Source: Yinghuangia seranimata (GTDB lineage: Bacteria > Actinomycetota > Actinomycetes > Streptomycetales > Streptomycetaceae). Taken from it: a stretch of 64,000 nucleotides of DNA. Location: the NCBI RefSeq assembly GCF_029953285.1, contig NZ_JASAOI010000060.1, positions 41,373 through 105,372 on the forward strand, written 5' to 3'. Below the pieces are notes generated by a model that made no database searches, was not told where the DNA came from, and saw only the letters and a program-made list of their open reading frames with translations. How positions within the stretch are numbered: position 1 is the first letter of the stretch; each line of letters starts with the position of its first letter. Positions 18,962 to 30,363 of this stretch are shown piece by piece. Position numbers and translations under genes: made by a program.

Positions 18962-19374
18962 GCAACAACCCCCAGTTGGTCGTGCTCCCCGTCCCCGCAC
19001 CGGTGCGACAGGAGGCCGAAACGTCAAAGGGGCACCGCGACGACCTTTAGGGGACCAGCCCGCCCGGACTCCCCGCCGTGTGACGGGACGCCGTGCGCTG
19101 ATGAGTCGCAGCAATGCCGACGCCCAGCCTGATGAAGCCCATCGCGGCACGTCAAGGCCGAACTACGAAGGATGAGGGGGATGTCCGGTTTCCCGAAGAT
19201 AATTGATGGAAAAACTCCGGCGATGCGCCCGGAACTCCTGAAGCCGTATCGACAAAGTGATGGACTGCGCGCCGCGCGCCAGGAATTGCCCGGAGCGTAA
19301 AGCGAAACCCCGGCTTCCACAAGGGAACCGGGGTCGCACGCTCTCGCCGGACGGGGACACCGCCCGGCCGAGGA
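18962..19374. other. spacer upstream of the surface-protein gene
   Basis: 413 bases. It must contain the promoter of the repeat protein and, near its right end, the prfB terminator. No credible gene seen. Confidence 0.5.
19307..19334 (-). terminator. prfB terminator
   Basis: Stem of 7 bp, a one-base bulge, then 4 bp, followed on the minus strand by TCGCTTTACGC. It begins about 40 bases after the prfB stop. Confidence 0.65.
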
Positions 19375-20484
19375 CTAGTTCGCCGACTGCTGCTGCTTGC
19401 GCCAGCGGATACCGGCCTCGATGAAGCCGTCGATCTCGCCGTCCAGCACCGCCTGCGGGTTGCCGACCTCGAACTCGGTCCGCAGGTCCTTGACCATCTG
19501 GTACGGGTGCAGGACGTACGAGCGCATCTGGTTGCCCCACGACGAGCCGTCGCCCTTGAGCGCGTCCATCTTCGCGCGCTCCTCCTGGCGCTGCCGCTCC
19601 AGCAGCTTGGCCTGGAGGACGTTCATCGCGGTCGCCTTGTTCTGGATCTGCGAGCGCTCGTTCTGGCACGAGACCACGATGCCGGTCGGGATGTGCGTCA
19701 GGCGCACCGCGGAGTCGGTCGTGTTGACGCCCTGGCCGCCGGGGCCCGACGAGCGGTACACGTCCACGCGCAGGTCCGACTCGTCGATGTCGACGTGGTC
19801 GCTGGTCTCGACGACCGGCAGCACCTCGACGCCCGCGAACGAGGTCTGGCGGCGGCCCTGGTTGTCGAACGGCGAGATGCGCACCAGACGGTGGGTGCCC
19901 TGCTCGACGGACAGCGTGCCGTACGCGTACGGAACCTTGACCACGAAGGTGGCGGACTTGATGCCGGCCTCTTCCGCGTACGACGTCTCGTAGACCTCGG
20001 TCGAGTAGCCGTGGCGCTCGGCCCAGCGCGTGTACATGCGCAGCAGCTTCTCGGCGAAGTCCGCCGCGTCGACGCCGCCGGCCTCGGCGCGCACCGTCAC
20101 CAGCGCCTCACGCGCGTCGTACTCACCGGACAGCAGCGTGCGCACCTCGAGCTCGTCGACCGCCTTGCGGACGGCGACCAGCTCGCCCTCGGCCTCGCCG
20201 CGGGTGTCCGCGTCGTCCTCGGCCTCGGCGAGCTCGAACAGCACCTGGACGTCGTCGATACGGCGGCGCAGGTCCTCGACCTTGCGCAGCTCGCCCTGCA
20301 GGAAGGAGAGCCGGCTGGTCACCTTCTGCGCGCTCTCGGGGTTGTCCCACAGGTCGGGCGCCGCCGCGGCGTCGTTCAGCTCCGCGATGTCGGCCCGCAT
20401 CTTGTCCAGGTCGAGGACCGCCTCGATCGACTCCATGGTGGATTCGACGGACTTGAGCTCTTCGGAAGGATCAATGGCAGCCAC
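19375..20484 (-). CDS. prfB: peptide chain release factor 2
   Basis: A 369-residue class I release factor recognising UGA and UAA. It carries the catalytic GGQ in [12 protein letters not shown] and the RF2-type region with SPF ([11 protein letters not shown]). The coding frame is continuous from the GTG at 20484, so there is no programmed +1 frameshift as in E. coli. Start choice rests on the family N-terminus ([11 protein letters not shown]). Length is as expected. Confidence 0.95.
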   Translation of the reverse strand: MAAIDPSEELKSVESTMESIEAVLDLDKMRADIAELNDAAAAPDLWDNPESAQKVTSRLSFLQGELRKVEDLRRRIDDVQVLFELAEAEDDADTRGEAEGELVAVRKAVDELEVRTLLSGEYDAREALVTVRAEAGGVDAADFAEKLLRMYTRWAERHGYSTEVYETSYAEEAGIKSATFVVKVPYAYGTLSVEQGTHRLVRISPFDNQGRRQTSFAGVEVLPVVETSDHVDIDESDLRVDVYRSSGPGGQGVNTTDSAVRLTHIPTGIVVSCQNERSQIQNKATAMNVLQAKLLERQRQEERAKMDALKGDGSSWGNQMRSYVLHPYQMVKDLRTEFEVGNPQAVLDGEIDGFIEAGIRWRKQQQSAN

Positions 20485-20522
20485 GCCACCATGGTACTGG
20501 GCCGCCGGTGCCCGGCCCGCAG

Positions 20523-22601
20523 TCAGGCCGAGGGGGCGACCTGGACCTGCCCGCTCTGCGTGCGGACGTACACGTCGACCCGGTCCGGGGCGGCCGCGAC
20601 CGCGGCGGCGCCGTCCGGTGCGGGCCGCGCGAGGTCGAGCGGGCGCCACGCGTCGGGCCCGGCGCCGGTGACCGCGCCGAGGAGCTTGCCGCCCGGGTCG
20701 GGCACGACGACGACCAGGCCGCCGCCCTGCGTCCACGCGGCCGCGGGCCGCGCCGAACCGCTCGGGCCGACCCGCTGCGGCTCGCGCCACGCCCCGCCCG
20801 CCAACGCGACGTGCAGCAGCGCGTGGTCGCCGGCGCGGACGACGAACGCGTCGACCGTGCCGGCCCCGGACGCCACCAGCGCCGGCGCCTGCTCGATCCG
20901 GCCCGCGCTCGGCACCGTCGCGAAGCCCGACCACGAGCCGCCGCCGGGCACGACGCCCGCGAGCGAGCCGTAGGCCAGCGCGTCGCCGCTGCGCACCACG
21001 ACGTCGAGGCGGTCCCCCGTGACGGTCGCGGCCGGCGCGCCCGTGACCTTGGTCTTGGCGTCCATACGGACCCAGTCGCCCCACTTGCCGTCCGCGAGCG
21101 TGCACCGGTACAGCAGCTTGTCCACCGAGCCGACGGCGAGCACCTCGAGGCGGCCCGGGGCCGGCGCCGCGACCGCGACGTCCTCGCCCGTCTTGAACAC
21201 CGGGAGCCGCTGCCAGTCGGCGTACTTCGCGCCGTCGCCCGACGTCGCCCACGGCTGCCCGGCCGCGTCCCGCTGCACGACGTATGCACGGTCGCCCGCG
21301 GCCTGCGCGGCGGCCGGCCCGCCCAGCAGCTGCACCGGCGCGATCGGCAGGCCCAGCCAGCGGTCCCACGTCGGCACGCGCGCCGCCTGCGTGTCGCCGA
21401 TACCGGCGGACGCGCTCGGTGGGACCGGAGCGGGCGCGGCGCCCTGCGCGGGCGGCGACACCGTGTTCGAGACCGGCGCCGGAGTCCCGGCGTCGCCGTC
21501 GTCCCGGCCGGCGTACCACCAGCCGACCGCGCCGACCGCGGCCACCGCCACCACCGCGCACACCGTCACGAGCGTGCGGCCGCGCCGCCTGCGGTGGGTC
21601 GTGCGGCGGCGGGACGCGGCGATCGGCGGCGCGGAGAACGTCGGGCGGGCCAGGTTCGTGTGCGTGTCGCGCGACGCGTCCGGCTCCGCGCCCGACACCA
21701 GCGGCACCACGCCCGCGGGCAGCGGCGGCGGGGTCTCGCCCCGGTCCGGATGCCCCGCGCCGTCCGGCGCCGGGATGTCGAACCGCGGCAGCCCCGCGAG
21801 CGCGGGCAGCGCGGCCCGCAGCCGCTCGCCGACCTCACGCGCCGTCAGCCGGGCCGCGGGCGCCTTCGACAGGCACGCCGCGAGCACCTCCGCGACCGGG
21901 GCGGGCAGCCCGGGAATGCCCGGCACCGGCTCCGTGACGTGGCGGCGCAGCACCGCGCCGGGGTGGCCGCCGCCGAACGGGGTCCAGCCGGTGAGGAGTT
22001 CGTACAGCACCGTGCCCAGCGCGTACACGTCGACGGCGGCGGTCGGCTGCAGGCCCTCGATGATCTCGGGGGCGAGGTAGTCGGGCGTACCGATGATGCG
22101 GGTGGCCCGCGTGCGGCGGGGCGCGTCGACGAGGCGGGCGATGCCGAAGTCGGTCAGCTTGGCCCGGACCTGCCCGCCACGGGTGTCCAACAGGACGTTC
22201 TCGGGCTTCACGTCGCGGTGGATCACGCCCTCGGCGTGCGCGGCCGACAGGCCCTCCGCGACGTCGGCGCAGATCGCGGCGGCGAGCGCGGGCGTCAGCG
22301 ACCGCTCCTTCTCCAACCGGGTCCGCAGGTCCGGACCGTCGACGAGGTCCATGACGAGGGCGAGGTCGGAGCCGTCGACGACCAGGTCGTGAATGCCCAC
22401 GATGCCCGGATGGTCCAGGCTCACCAGCGCCGTACGCTCCTGCACGAACCGCGCGACCAGCACCTCGTCGGACGCGAGGTCCTCGCGCAGCAGCTTGATG
22501 GCGACCGGCCCCTCCGGACCCTCGCCTGCCCAGACGGTGCCGCTCGCGCCGCGCCCGAGCACCTTCAGGGCGACGTACCGGCTCCCAATCCTGCGTGCCA
22601 C
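20523..22601 (-). CDS. receptor Ser/Thr protein kinase with beta-propeller-like ectodomain
   Basis: A 692-residue PknB-type kinase. Kinase domain about 1-265: glycine loop [11 protein letters not shown], Lys36, HRD with Asp130, DFG with Asp151, and APE. A Pro-rich linker and one membrane helix (343-363) follow. The extracellular part (380-692) shows repeated blades with W-rich turns ([27 protein letters not shown]), resembling PLL-like/lectin-type propellers, so it may sense a glycan. The GTG at 22601 follows GAGGAG. It corresponds in position to one of the pkaA/pkaB pair of S. coelicolor. The ligand is unknown. Confidence 0.88.
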   Translation of the reverse strand: MARRIGSRYVALKVLGRGASGTVWAGEGPEGPVAIKLLREDLASDEVLVARFVQERTALVSLDHPGIVGIHDLVVDGSDLALVMDLVDGPDLRTRLEKERSLTPALAAAICADVAEGLSAAHAEGVIHRDVKPENVLLDTRGGQVRAKLTDFGIARLVDAPRRTRATRIIGTPDYLAPEIIEGLQPTAAVDVYALGTVLYELLTGWTPFGGGHPGAVLRRHVTEPVPGIPGLPAPVAEVLAACLSKAPAARLTAREVGERLRAALPALAGLPRFDIPAPDGAGHPDRGETPPPLPAGVVPLVSGAEPDASRDTHTNLARPTFSAPPIAASRRRTTHRRRRGRTLVTVCAVVAVAAVGAVGWWYAGRDDGDAGTPAPVSNTVSPPAQGAAPAPVPPSASAGIGDTQAARVPTWDRWLGLPIAPVQLLGGPAAAQAAGDRAYVVQRDAAGQPWATSGDGAKYADWQRLPVFKTGEDVAVAAPAPGRLEVLAVGSVDKLLYRCTLADGKWGDWVRMDAKTKVTGAPAATVTGDRLDVVVRSGDALAYGSLAGVVPGGGSWSGFATVPSAGRIEQAPALVASGAGTVDAFVVRAGDHALLHVALAGGAWREPQRVGPSGSARPAAAWTQGGGLVVVVPDPGGKLLGAVTGAGPDAWRPLDLARPAPDGAAAVAAAPDRVDVYVRTQSGQVQVAPSA

Positions 22602-23224
22602 TGCTGCTCCTCGGCTGCTCCCCCGACTGCGCCCCCGCGGCAACGGGGTGAATCCCGCCCGACCCCGCAGCCGACGTCAAGCGGTGCGCTCACACATCGG
22701 ACTTCCGTGCCCGAAGGCTACCTGCCGCACACCCTCCAGCCGCGTGGAGCGCCGGAACCGACCAGAGGTGTCGCGGATCGCGCCGTGGTGCGCCACCCCC
22801 ACCCGGCGCACCACCAAGCCCCGACACCCCGTCAGAAGAACAGCCCCACACAGGCGTTTGCCGGCCACCGACCAGGCCCCGCACAACCCGATGCAGCGAC
22901 AAAACAACCAACCGACAGCCGACGCGCCGTCAGACCGCCTCCGGCTGTTGCCCCTTCGCCCGAGCCCCGGGCACGCACCCCGTTCCGACAGCCGCAGCAC
23001 AGCCGCTCATCAGCCTGAGGCGCCGTCAGGCTACCCGGCAGGTCGGCACCCAGTGGGACGGCGTGAGTACCTGGCGTAACGCATGGGCTGGACGCGACCG
23101 CTCGCGGCGTGGAGCCGGGTCGACTGCTCACGGCTTGCACGGCTCCGCGCAAGGCATCGCCCTCCGCGAGCCGCGGCACACGCGCTCGTCGGCGTGACGC
23201 GAGCGTTGGCTGTGGGGCGTCGCG
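22602..23224. other. long gene-free spacer between the two kinase genes
   Basis: 623 bases without a credible gene. Codon-position GC bias is lost in all frames. A hairpin with 6-bp arms occurs at 23013-23031. It may be a long leader for the kinase at 20523-22601, or remnant sequence. Confidence 0.5.
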
Positions 23225-24880
<1,656 letters not shown>

Positions 24881-25273
24881 GCTGCTCCTCACCTGCTGGC
24901 ACCCTCGGGCACCCTGCCGACGCTCGGCGGCCCCCGCGCCGCTCGATGCGGGCACCTGCGCCCAACCATAGGGCGCGGGTGCGGGGCACGTCAGCGCCCC
25001 CTGCATGGCAGACGCGTGGCGCGGCGAACCGGTTCGCCCGACGTCACGCGGAGGCCGTCCGCACCGCCGCAACCCCAAGATCATTCCCATGGGCGCTCGC
25101 GGAGTGCCATCCTCGTGACGGGTGCGAGGATGCCTACGCGATGCACATACGGTGCCACGCACATGCACGATGGAAACGCGCGGTCACACGCGGCACGCGC
25201 GTGTCCGCACGCCCGGCGCGGACCCGGGTACACGGCACTACGCAGGCGCAGGGCGACGGACGGACGGAGGAGC
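24881..25273. other. divergent promoter spacer, kinase and FHA-ATPase genes
   Basis: 393 bases between divergent starts. No gene seen. A GGAGGAG ribosome binding site for the FHA-ATPase gene lies at its right end. Confidence 0.5.
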
Positions 25274-28033
25274 ATGCAGATCCGGCTGACCGTGCTCGGT
25301 TACCGCGACGAAGGCCCGGGTGCGGACGTCCTCGTCACCGCGCCGACCGGCACCACGTTCGGCGCCGTCGCGGGCGCGCTGCGCTCCACCTCCGGCACGG
25401 ACGGGCAGCGGTTCTGGGTCGGCGACGTACGGCTCGCCGACAACACCCCGCTCGGCCGGCCTCCGCTGGTGGACGGCGCGCTGGTCACCGTCGGCGGCCC
25501 CGGCCCGGCGTCGCCCGCCGTCGGCTCGCCCGAACTGCGGGTCGTGGGCGGCCCCGACGCGGGTGGCGTGCACCTGCTGCGGCAGGGCACGGTGCGCATC
25601 GGGCGGGCGCCCGACGCCGAGATCCGCATCGGCGACCCGGACCTGTCCCGGCTGCACGCCGAGCTGACCATAACGCCGGGTGCGCGCGGCCACGTCGAGG
25701 TCACCGACCTCGGGTCGACGAACGGCACGACGCTGGACGGCGCCCCGGTCGGGCCCGAGCCCGCCCGTCTCGAACCCGGGTCGCTGCTGCGGCTGGGCGA
25801 GACCACGGTCACCGCGGTGCTGCCGCTGCCGTACGACCCGGCGCCCCCGGACGAGCCGGAGGGGCCGCGTCCCGACGGGCTCGGCCACGTCGTCATGCCG
25901 CGTCGGCCGCGCCGCCCGGCCGCGCCCGTCGAGCCCGTGCGCGTCGACCTGCCCGACGAACCCGCGGCGCGCCGCCTCGGATTCGCCGGGCGGCGCCGCG
26001 CGGTGGCCGTGGAGCGCGCCGAGCTGGAGGACCAGGCCCGGCTCGCCGTCCTGGAGGAGGTGCGGAGACGGCGCGAGCTCGCGCCCGACCCGGCCACGCT
26101 GCTGCTCGCCGCGCTCGACGCGGGCGCGGCGGAACGCGGTCGGCCCGCCGTGCCGGTGCGCGTATGGGAGCGGTCGGCCCACCCGTCTCCCCCCACCTCC
26201 CGTGTTCGAGAGCGCTCCGCGCCCGCCGGGGAGCGCCCCGCGCCCCCGTCGTCCCCCGCGCCCCCCGCCGGCTCCGCACCCGCCGCGCTGCACACCGCGG
26301 ACCGGTTCACGGTGCGCCTCGGCACCGGCGACTTCCCGTCCGACGTGACCATTTCGTCGAGCGAAGGCGTGCGGCGGCTGACCGCTTTCGCCGCGCCCGT
26401 GACCGTTTCGCTGCGTGACGCGGTCCTGGGCCTGGCCGGCCCGCGCCCGCAACTGCTCGGTCTGGCCCGTTCCGCGGTCGCCCAGCTCGCCGCGCTGTAC
26501 GGCCCGCACGACCTCGAGCTCGTACTGCTGTGTGCCGACCCGGCCGCCGCCGCGGACTGGGCGTGGCTGCGCTGGCTCCCCCACCTGCGGCCGACCGACG
26601 GCCAGGACTGCCGCCTGCTGATCGGGCTGACGCGCGATCAGGTGCTGGCCCGCACAGGCGAGTTGCTCGACCGGCTCGACCGTCGCGGCGGGACCGCGCG
26701 GCACCGCCGCACCGTCGTGGTCCTCGACGGCGCGGGCACGCTGACCGGCCGTCCCGAGCTCGCGCGGGTGCTCGCCGAAGGGCCCGCCGCCGGCATCCAC
26801 GCGCTGTGCCTCGACGACCGCGCCGAGGAACTCCCGCTCGCCTGCGCCGTGATCGGCCGTGTCACCGGCGAGGTCGGCACCCGGCTGGCGCTCGTCGGCC
26901 CCGGCGCCACCCGGATCGAGGACATCGTCGCCGACGCGGTCTCGCCGGCCTGGGCCGACCGGTTCGCCCGCGCCGTCGCGCCGCTGCGCGAGGCCGCGAC
27001 GCGCGCCGCGTCACCGCTGCCGGAGACCGTCCGGCTGCTGGACCTGCTCGGCCTCGACCTCATGACGCCCGCCAAGGTGCTGGCCGCCTGGCGCGAGTCC
27101 GGGCGCGGCACGCGCGGCGTCCTCGGCGCCGACGTGCGCGGCGCGGTCACCGTCGACCTCGACGACGACGGACCGCACGCGGTGATCGGCGGCACCGCCG
27201 GCAGCGGCAAGACCGAGATGCTCGCCGCCCTCATCGCCTCGCTGGCCGTCGCCAACCGACCCGACCAGCTCGCCCTCGCGCTGGTCCGCGGCACGCCGCT
27301 CGACCCGGAGTCGCCGCCGGACGGCCTCGCCGGATGCGCCGAACTCCCGCACACCCTCGGCTACCTCGACGAGCCCGACACCGCCCGCACCACCGCCGCG
27401 GCCGCCGCGCTCCTCGCCGAGCTCGACCGCCGCGAACACCTCCTCGGCGACACCGCGTTCGCCGCCTACCGGGCGCCCGACACCGGCCTGCCGCTGCCCC
27501 GCCTGCTGGTCGCCGTCGACGACGTCGACCGGCTCGCCCGGCTGTTCCCCGACTTCGTGAAGGGCCTCGCCGACGTCGTCCACCGGGGCGGACCGGTCGG
27601 CGTGCACCTGGCCGTCGCCACCGGAACGCCGTCCCACGCCGACAGCATCGAGGCCACCGCGGAGGCGGACCTCCGGATCGCTCTGCGCACCGATGACGCG
27701 GCCGGCTCGCACGCGCTCATCCACATCGACGACGCGGGCACGCTCGACGACGAGTACCCCGGCCGCGCCCTGATCCGCGGCGCGGACGGCGCCGTCCATC
27801 CGTTCCAGACCGGCCGCGTCACGGGCCGTATGCCGCGCACCGCGACGCTGCGCCCCACCGCCGTCCGCCAGGACTGGACCGACCTGGGCACGCCCCTGAA
27901 CCGCCGCCCACCCACGCCGCCCACGCCGACCGGCCGCCCCCCGATCGGCCCCACCGACCTGGCCCTGCTGGTGGGCACGCTCCGCCGCACCGCCGAACAG
28001 CTGGGCGCGGCGCCGCTCCCCCGGCTCTGGTAG
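25274..28033 (+). CDS. FHA domain protein with FtsK/SpoIIIE (EccC-like) ATPase domain
   Basis: A 919-residue soluble protein. After a roughly 75-residue N-terminal domain, an FHA domain spans 88-182: GR at 110-111, phosphothreonine-contact residues SRLH (125-128), and GSTNGT (148-152... LGSTNGT). The C-terminal half is an FtsK/SpoIIIE-type ATPase with Walker A GGTAGSGKT (639-647) and Walker B LLVAVDDVD (about 743). Only one P-loop is evident; EccC/EssC proteins have several. FHA plus this fold recalls EssC of type VII secretion, but no WXG100, EccB/D/E or mycosin gene is nearby. Two Ser/Thr kinase genes lie divergently upstream, so the FHA domain could read their phosphothreonines. Confidence 0.82.
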   Translation: MQIRLTVLGYRDEGPGADVLVTAPTGTTFGAVAGALRSTSGTDGQRFWVGDVRLADNTPLGRPPLVDGALVTVGGPGPASPAVGSPELRVVGGPDAGGVHLLRQGTVRIGRAPDAEIRIGDPDLSRLHAELTITPGARGHVEVTDLGSTNGTTLDGAPVGPEPARLEPGSLLRLGETTVTAVLPLPYDPAPPDEPEGPRPDGLGHVVMPRRPRRPAAPVEPVRVDLPDEPAARRLGFAGRRRAVAVERAELEDQARLAVLEEVRRRRELAPDPATLLLAALDAGAAERGRPAVPVRVWERSAHPSPPTSRVRERSAPAGERPAPPSSPAPPAGSAPAALHTADRFTVRLGTGDFPSDVTISSSEGVRRLTAFAAPVTVSLRDAVLGLAGPRPQLLGLARSAVAQLAALYGPHDLELVLLCADPAAAADWAWLRWLPHLRPTDGQDCRLLIGLTRDQVLARTGELLDRLDRRGGTARHRRTVVVLDGAGTLTGRPELARVLAEGPAAGIHALCLDDRAEELPLACAVIGRVTGEVGTRLALVGPGATRIEDIVADAVSPAWADRFARAVAPLREAATRAASPLPETVRLLDLLGLDLMTPAKVLAAWRESGRGTRGVLGADVRGAVTVDLDDDGPHAVIGGTAGSGKTEMLAALIASLAVANRPDQLALALVRGTPLDPESPPDGLAGCAELPHTLGYLDEPDTARTTAAAAALLAELDRREHLLGDTAFAAYRAPDTGLPLPRLLVAVDDVDRLARLFPDFVKGLADVVHRGGPVGVHLAVATGTPSHADSIEATAEADLRIALRTDDAAGSHALIHIDDAGTLDDEYPGRALIRGADGAVHPFQTGRVTGRMPRTATLRPTAVRQDWTDLGTPLNRRPPTPPTPTGRPPIGPTDLALLVGTLRRTAEQLGAAPLPRLW

Positions 28034-28059
28034 CCCCCGACAGGAGAAGCGGAACGACC

Positions 28060-28094
28060 GGGTGGGGCGCCGCCGTAGAGGCGACGCCCCACCC
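28060..28094. terminator. terminator between FHA-ATPase and glyA
   Basis: Stem of 10 bp (28060-28069 with 28085-28094) extended by 4 bp after one mismatch, 5-base loop, between convergent genes. Confidence 0.75.
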
Positions 28095-28165
28095 TGGTTG
28101 AGCGTCTCCGCCGGATCGCGACCCGCCGCCGCTCCCGGCGGTCCGCGTCACGGCGACCGCACCCG

Positions 28166-29452
28166 CTACCCCACCGGCAGTCCCGGCGCAGGGTAGGCCG
28201 CCATCAGCTCCGCCACCTCGCCGCGGACCTGCTTCTCCACGTCGGGGCGGTCCTCGGCGACCGACCGCACGACGCGCGTGATCCACTCGGCGATCTGCGG
28301 CATGTGCTCGACGCCGAGCCCGCGCGAGGTCAGGGCCGGGGTGCCGATGCGGATACCTGACGGGTCGAACGGGCGTCGGGTCTCGTACGGGACGGTGTTG
28401 TGGTTGACGACGATCCCGGCCCGGTCGAGCGCCTTCGCCGCGGGCTTGCCGGCCACACCCCACGAGGTCAGGTCGGTCAGGAGCAGGTGCGTGTCGGTGC
28501 CGCCCGAGACCAGGTCGAAGCCGCGGGCGGCCAGTTCGTCGCCGAGGCGGGCGGCGTTGGCGACGACGGCCCGGGCGTACGTGCGGAAGTCGGGCCCCGC
28601 GGCCTCCTTCAGCGCGACGGCGATCGCCGCGGTGGTGTGGTTGTGCGGCCCGCCCTGGAGGCCGGGGAACACGGCCTTGTCGATCCGCTTGGCGTGTTCC
28701 GCGCCGGACAGCAGCATGGCGCCGCGCGGACCCCGGAGGGTCTTGTGCGTGGTGGTCACGATGACGTCGGCGTGCCCGACCGGCGACGGGTGGACGCCGC
28801 CCGCGACGAGCCCGGCCAGGTGCGACATGTCGGCGGCGAGCACCGCGCCGACCTCCGCGGCGATCGACGCGAACGCCGCGAAATCGACGGTGCGCGGGAG
28901 GGCGGTGCCGCCGCAGAAGATGATCCGCGGGCGGGTGCGCAGGGCGAGCGACCGGACCTCGTCGAGGTCGACGCGGCCGGTGTCGCGGCGGACGCCGTAG
29001 CCGATCCCCCGGAACCACGTCCCGGTGACCGAGACGTCCCAGCCGTGCGTCAGGTGCCCGCCCATGGGCAGCGCGCAGCCGAGCACGGTGTCGCCGGGCT
29101 TGGCGAAGGCGAGGTAGACGGCGAGGTTGGCCGGGGAGCCCGAGTACGGCTGCACGTTGGCGTGTTCGGCGCCGAACAGCGCCTTGGCCCGGTCGCGGGC
29201 GAGTTCCTCGATCGGGTCGACGTTCTGCTGGCCCTCGTAGTAGCGGCGCCCCGGATAGCCCTCGGAGTACTTGTTGGTGAGGACGCTGCCGGTGGCGGCG
29301 AGCACCGCGGCGGAGACGTAGTTCTCGCTGGGGATCAGCCGGAGGGTGTCGGCCTGGAGGCGTTCCTCGGCACAGACGAGGGCGGCGAGTTCGGGGTCGG
29401 CGGCGGCGAGGGCGTCGGTCGCTCGGTGCAGGACGGGTGCGGTCTGGGCCAC
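28166..29452 (-). CDS. glyA: serine hydroxymethyltransferase
   Basis: A 428-residue PLP enzyme interconverting serine and glycine with transfer of a one-carbon unit to tetrahydrofolate. PLP lysine is K237 in TTTHKTLRGPRG; the N-terminal region has RLIPSENYVS and NKYSEGYPG with RRYYEGQQ. The GTG at 29452 follows GGGAGG with 6-base spacing and gives the family length. Upstream is a ZTP-class riboswitch with a hairpin next to the ribosome binding site, so expression is tied to the purine/10-formyl-THF state. Confidence 0.95.
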   Translation of the reverse strand: MAQTAPVLHRATDALAAADPELAALVCAEERLQADTLRLIPSENYVSAAVLAATGSVLTNKYSEGYPGRRYYEGQQNVDPIEELARDRAKALFGAEHANVQPYSGSPANLAVYLAFAKPGDTVLGCALPMGGHLTHGWDVSVTGTWFRGIGYGVRRDTGRVDLDEVRSLALRTRPRIIFCGGTALPRTVDFAAFASIAAEVGAVLAADMSHLAGLVAGGVHPSPVGHADVIVTTTHKTLRGPRGAMLLSGAEHAKRIDKAVFPGLQGGPHNHTTAAIAVALKEAAGPDFRTYARAVVANAARLGDELAARGFDLVSGGTDTHLLLTDLTSWGVAGKPAAKALDRAGIVVNHNTVPYETRRPFDPSGIRIGTPALTSRGLGVEHMPQIAEWITRVVRSVAEDRPDVEKQVRGEVAELMAAYPAPGLPVG

Positions 29453-29461
29453 GGGTTTCCT

Positions 29462-29493
29462 CCCGGGTCGGCTCGTTCGAGACAGGACCCGGG
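29462..29493 (-). promoter_or_regulatory. hairpin reaching the glyA ribosome binding site
   Basis: 8-bp stem (29486-29493 with 29462-29469), 16-base loop. It starts immediately after the aptamer and its right arm contains the first GGG of the GGGAGG Shine-Dalgarno. It is a plausible translational expression platform. Confidence 0.6.
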
Positions 29494-29575
29494 TGCCCAG
29501 GCGGACGGCACCACGCGCGTCGGCGCACCGCCGCTTCCTCGTGGTCGGTTCCACGTCGACGCCAGTCGCGGCAGC
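29494..29575 (-). promoter_or_regulatory. ZTP (pfl-motif) riboswitch upstream of glyA
   Basis: The leader RNA contains the conserved parts of the pfl motif in order: CGCGACUGGCG (29560-29570), a short hairpin CGUGG/CCACG, an AGGAAGCG segment, a variable stem, and CCGCCUGGGCA at the 3' end (29494 to about 29504). The class senses ZTP/ZMP, which accumulate when 10-formyl-tetrahydrofolate runs low, and is known upstream of glyA, folD and purine genes in actinobacteria. Ligand binding is inferred from conservation only. Confidence 0.85.
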
Positions 29576-29854
29576 GGTTCCACCGTAGGGCACAGGGTGG
29601 CGTTGCGTGGCGAATATCTCCGCGAAGCAAGAGATTTGGCCGGTTTTGTCAGCACATCGGACGGCACGTCATCACGCTTTGTCGAACCGGCCACCAAGCT
29701 GGCCCAGAACCGTTACCTATCCTCCACCCGGGGGTACCGCGCCCGTGACATGGTCCACAGGCGTAACGTGCTCACCACATCAACGGGGAATCGCCCCAGA
29801 ACCACCGGCTACACGCGGCACCTGGGGCGGGATGTCGGGGAAGCGGGGGAGTCA

Positions 29855-30328
29855 ATGAAGGGCAGCCGCCGAACAACGCTGCTGCGCACCTTGTACGCCG
29901 TGCTGGCGATCGAGGGCGTGGCGCTGGGCCTCGGCGCGGGCAGCCTGGGCGTGATGGCGATAGCCGTGCGCCAGGAGGGCGACGAGCTCGCCGGACTGGA
30001 CAAACTGCTCATATTGGCCGCACTGTTGGCCGCCGGCCTGACCGTGTTGTGCGCCGGCAGCATCATGGCGGTGCGCAGCATGCTGCGCTACGGGTACGGC
30101 GCGCTGGGCCGGTTCGCCGCCCTCGGCATGATCCACCTGTGGACCGCGATCCTGGTCCCCACACTGCGCGGCCCGCTGTGGCTGCTCGCCCCCACCGGCC
30201 TTCCGGCCGCGTTCTACCTGACCTCGTGGTGGCTGCTCAAGGAGCGCCGCCGCGACGACATACTCCTGCTGGAGAACGAACTGCCCGCCCCGCGCCGCCC
30301 CGAGGCCGAGCGCGCGTCCCGCAGCTGA
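29855..30328 (+). CDS. four-helix integral membrane protein, unknown function
   Basis: A 157-residue protein with four hydrophobic helices at about 10-36, 47-72, 84-106 and 108-128, and a charged C-terminal tail (KERRRDDILLLENE...). A GGGGGA stretch precedes the ATG. I do not recognise a functional family; similar small membrane proteins are common in streptomycetes. It is convergent with the LppU-like gene. Confidence 0.68.
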   Translation: MKGSRRTTLLRTLYAVLAIEGVALGLGAGSLGVMAIAVRQEGDELAGLDKLLILAALLAAGLTVLCAGSIMAVRSMLRYGYGALGRFAALGMIHLWTAILVPTLRGPLWLLAPTGLPAAFYLTSWWLLKERRRDDILLLENELPAPRRPEAERASRS

Positions 30329-30363
30329 CTCCCGTAGCCGACCGCCGCAGCCGACCCCGGCGG

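Noticed and set aside
18237..19175. Plus-strand frame with a long AALPP repeat
   Set aside because: It is the antisense reading of the AAGGN repeats. The minus-strand protein has signal peptide and sorting signal, the other has neither.
19375..20484. Programmed +1 frameshift in prfB
   Set aside because: The frame is continuous from the start; no in-frame early UGA with a slippery site.
22677..23000. 107-codon minus-strand frame in the kinase spacer
   Set aside because: No ribosome binding site, no codon bias, odd Cys/Arg composition.
25274..28033. Complete type VII secretion locus
   Set aside because: Only one EccC-like ATPase domain is present; no WXG100, EccB/D/E or mycosin genes flank it.
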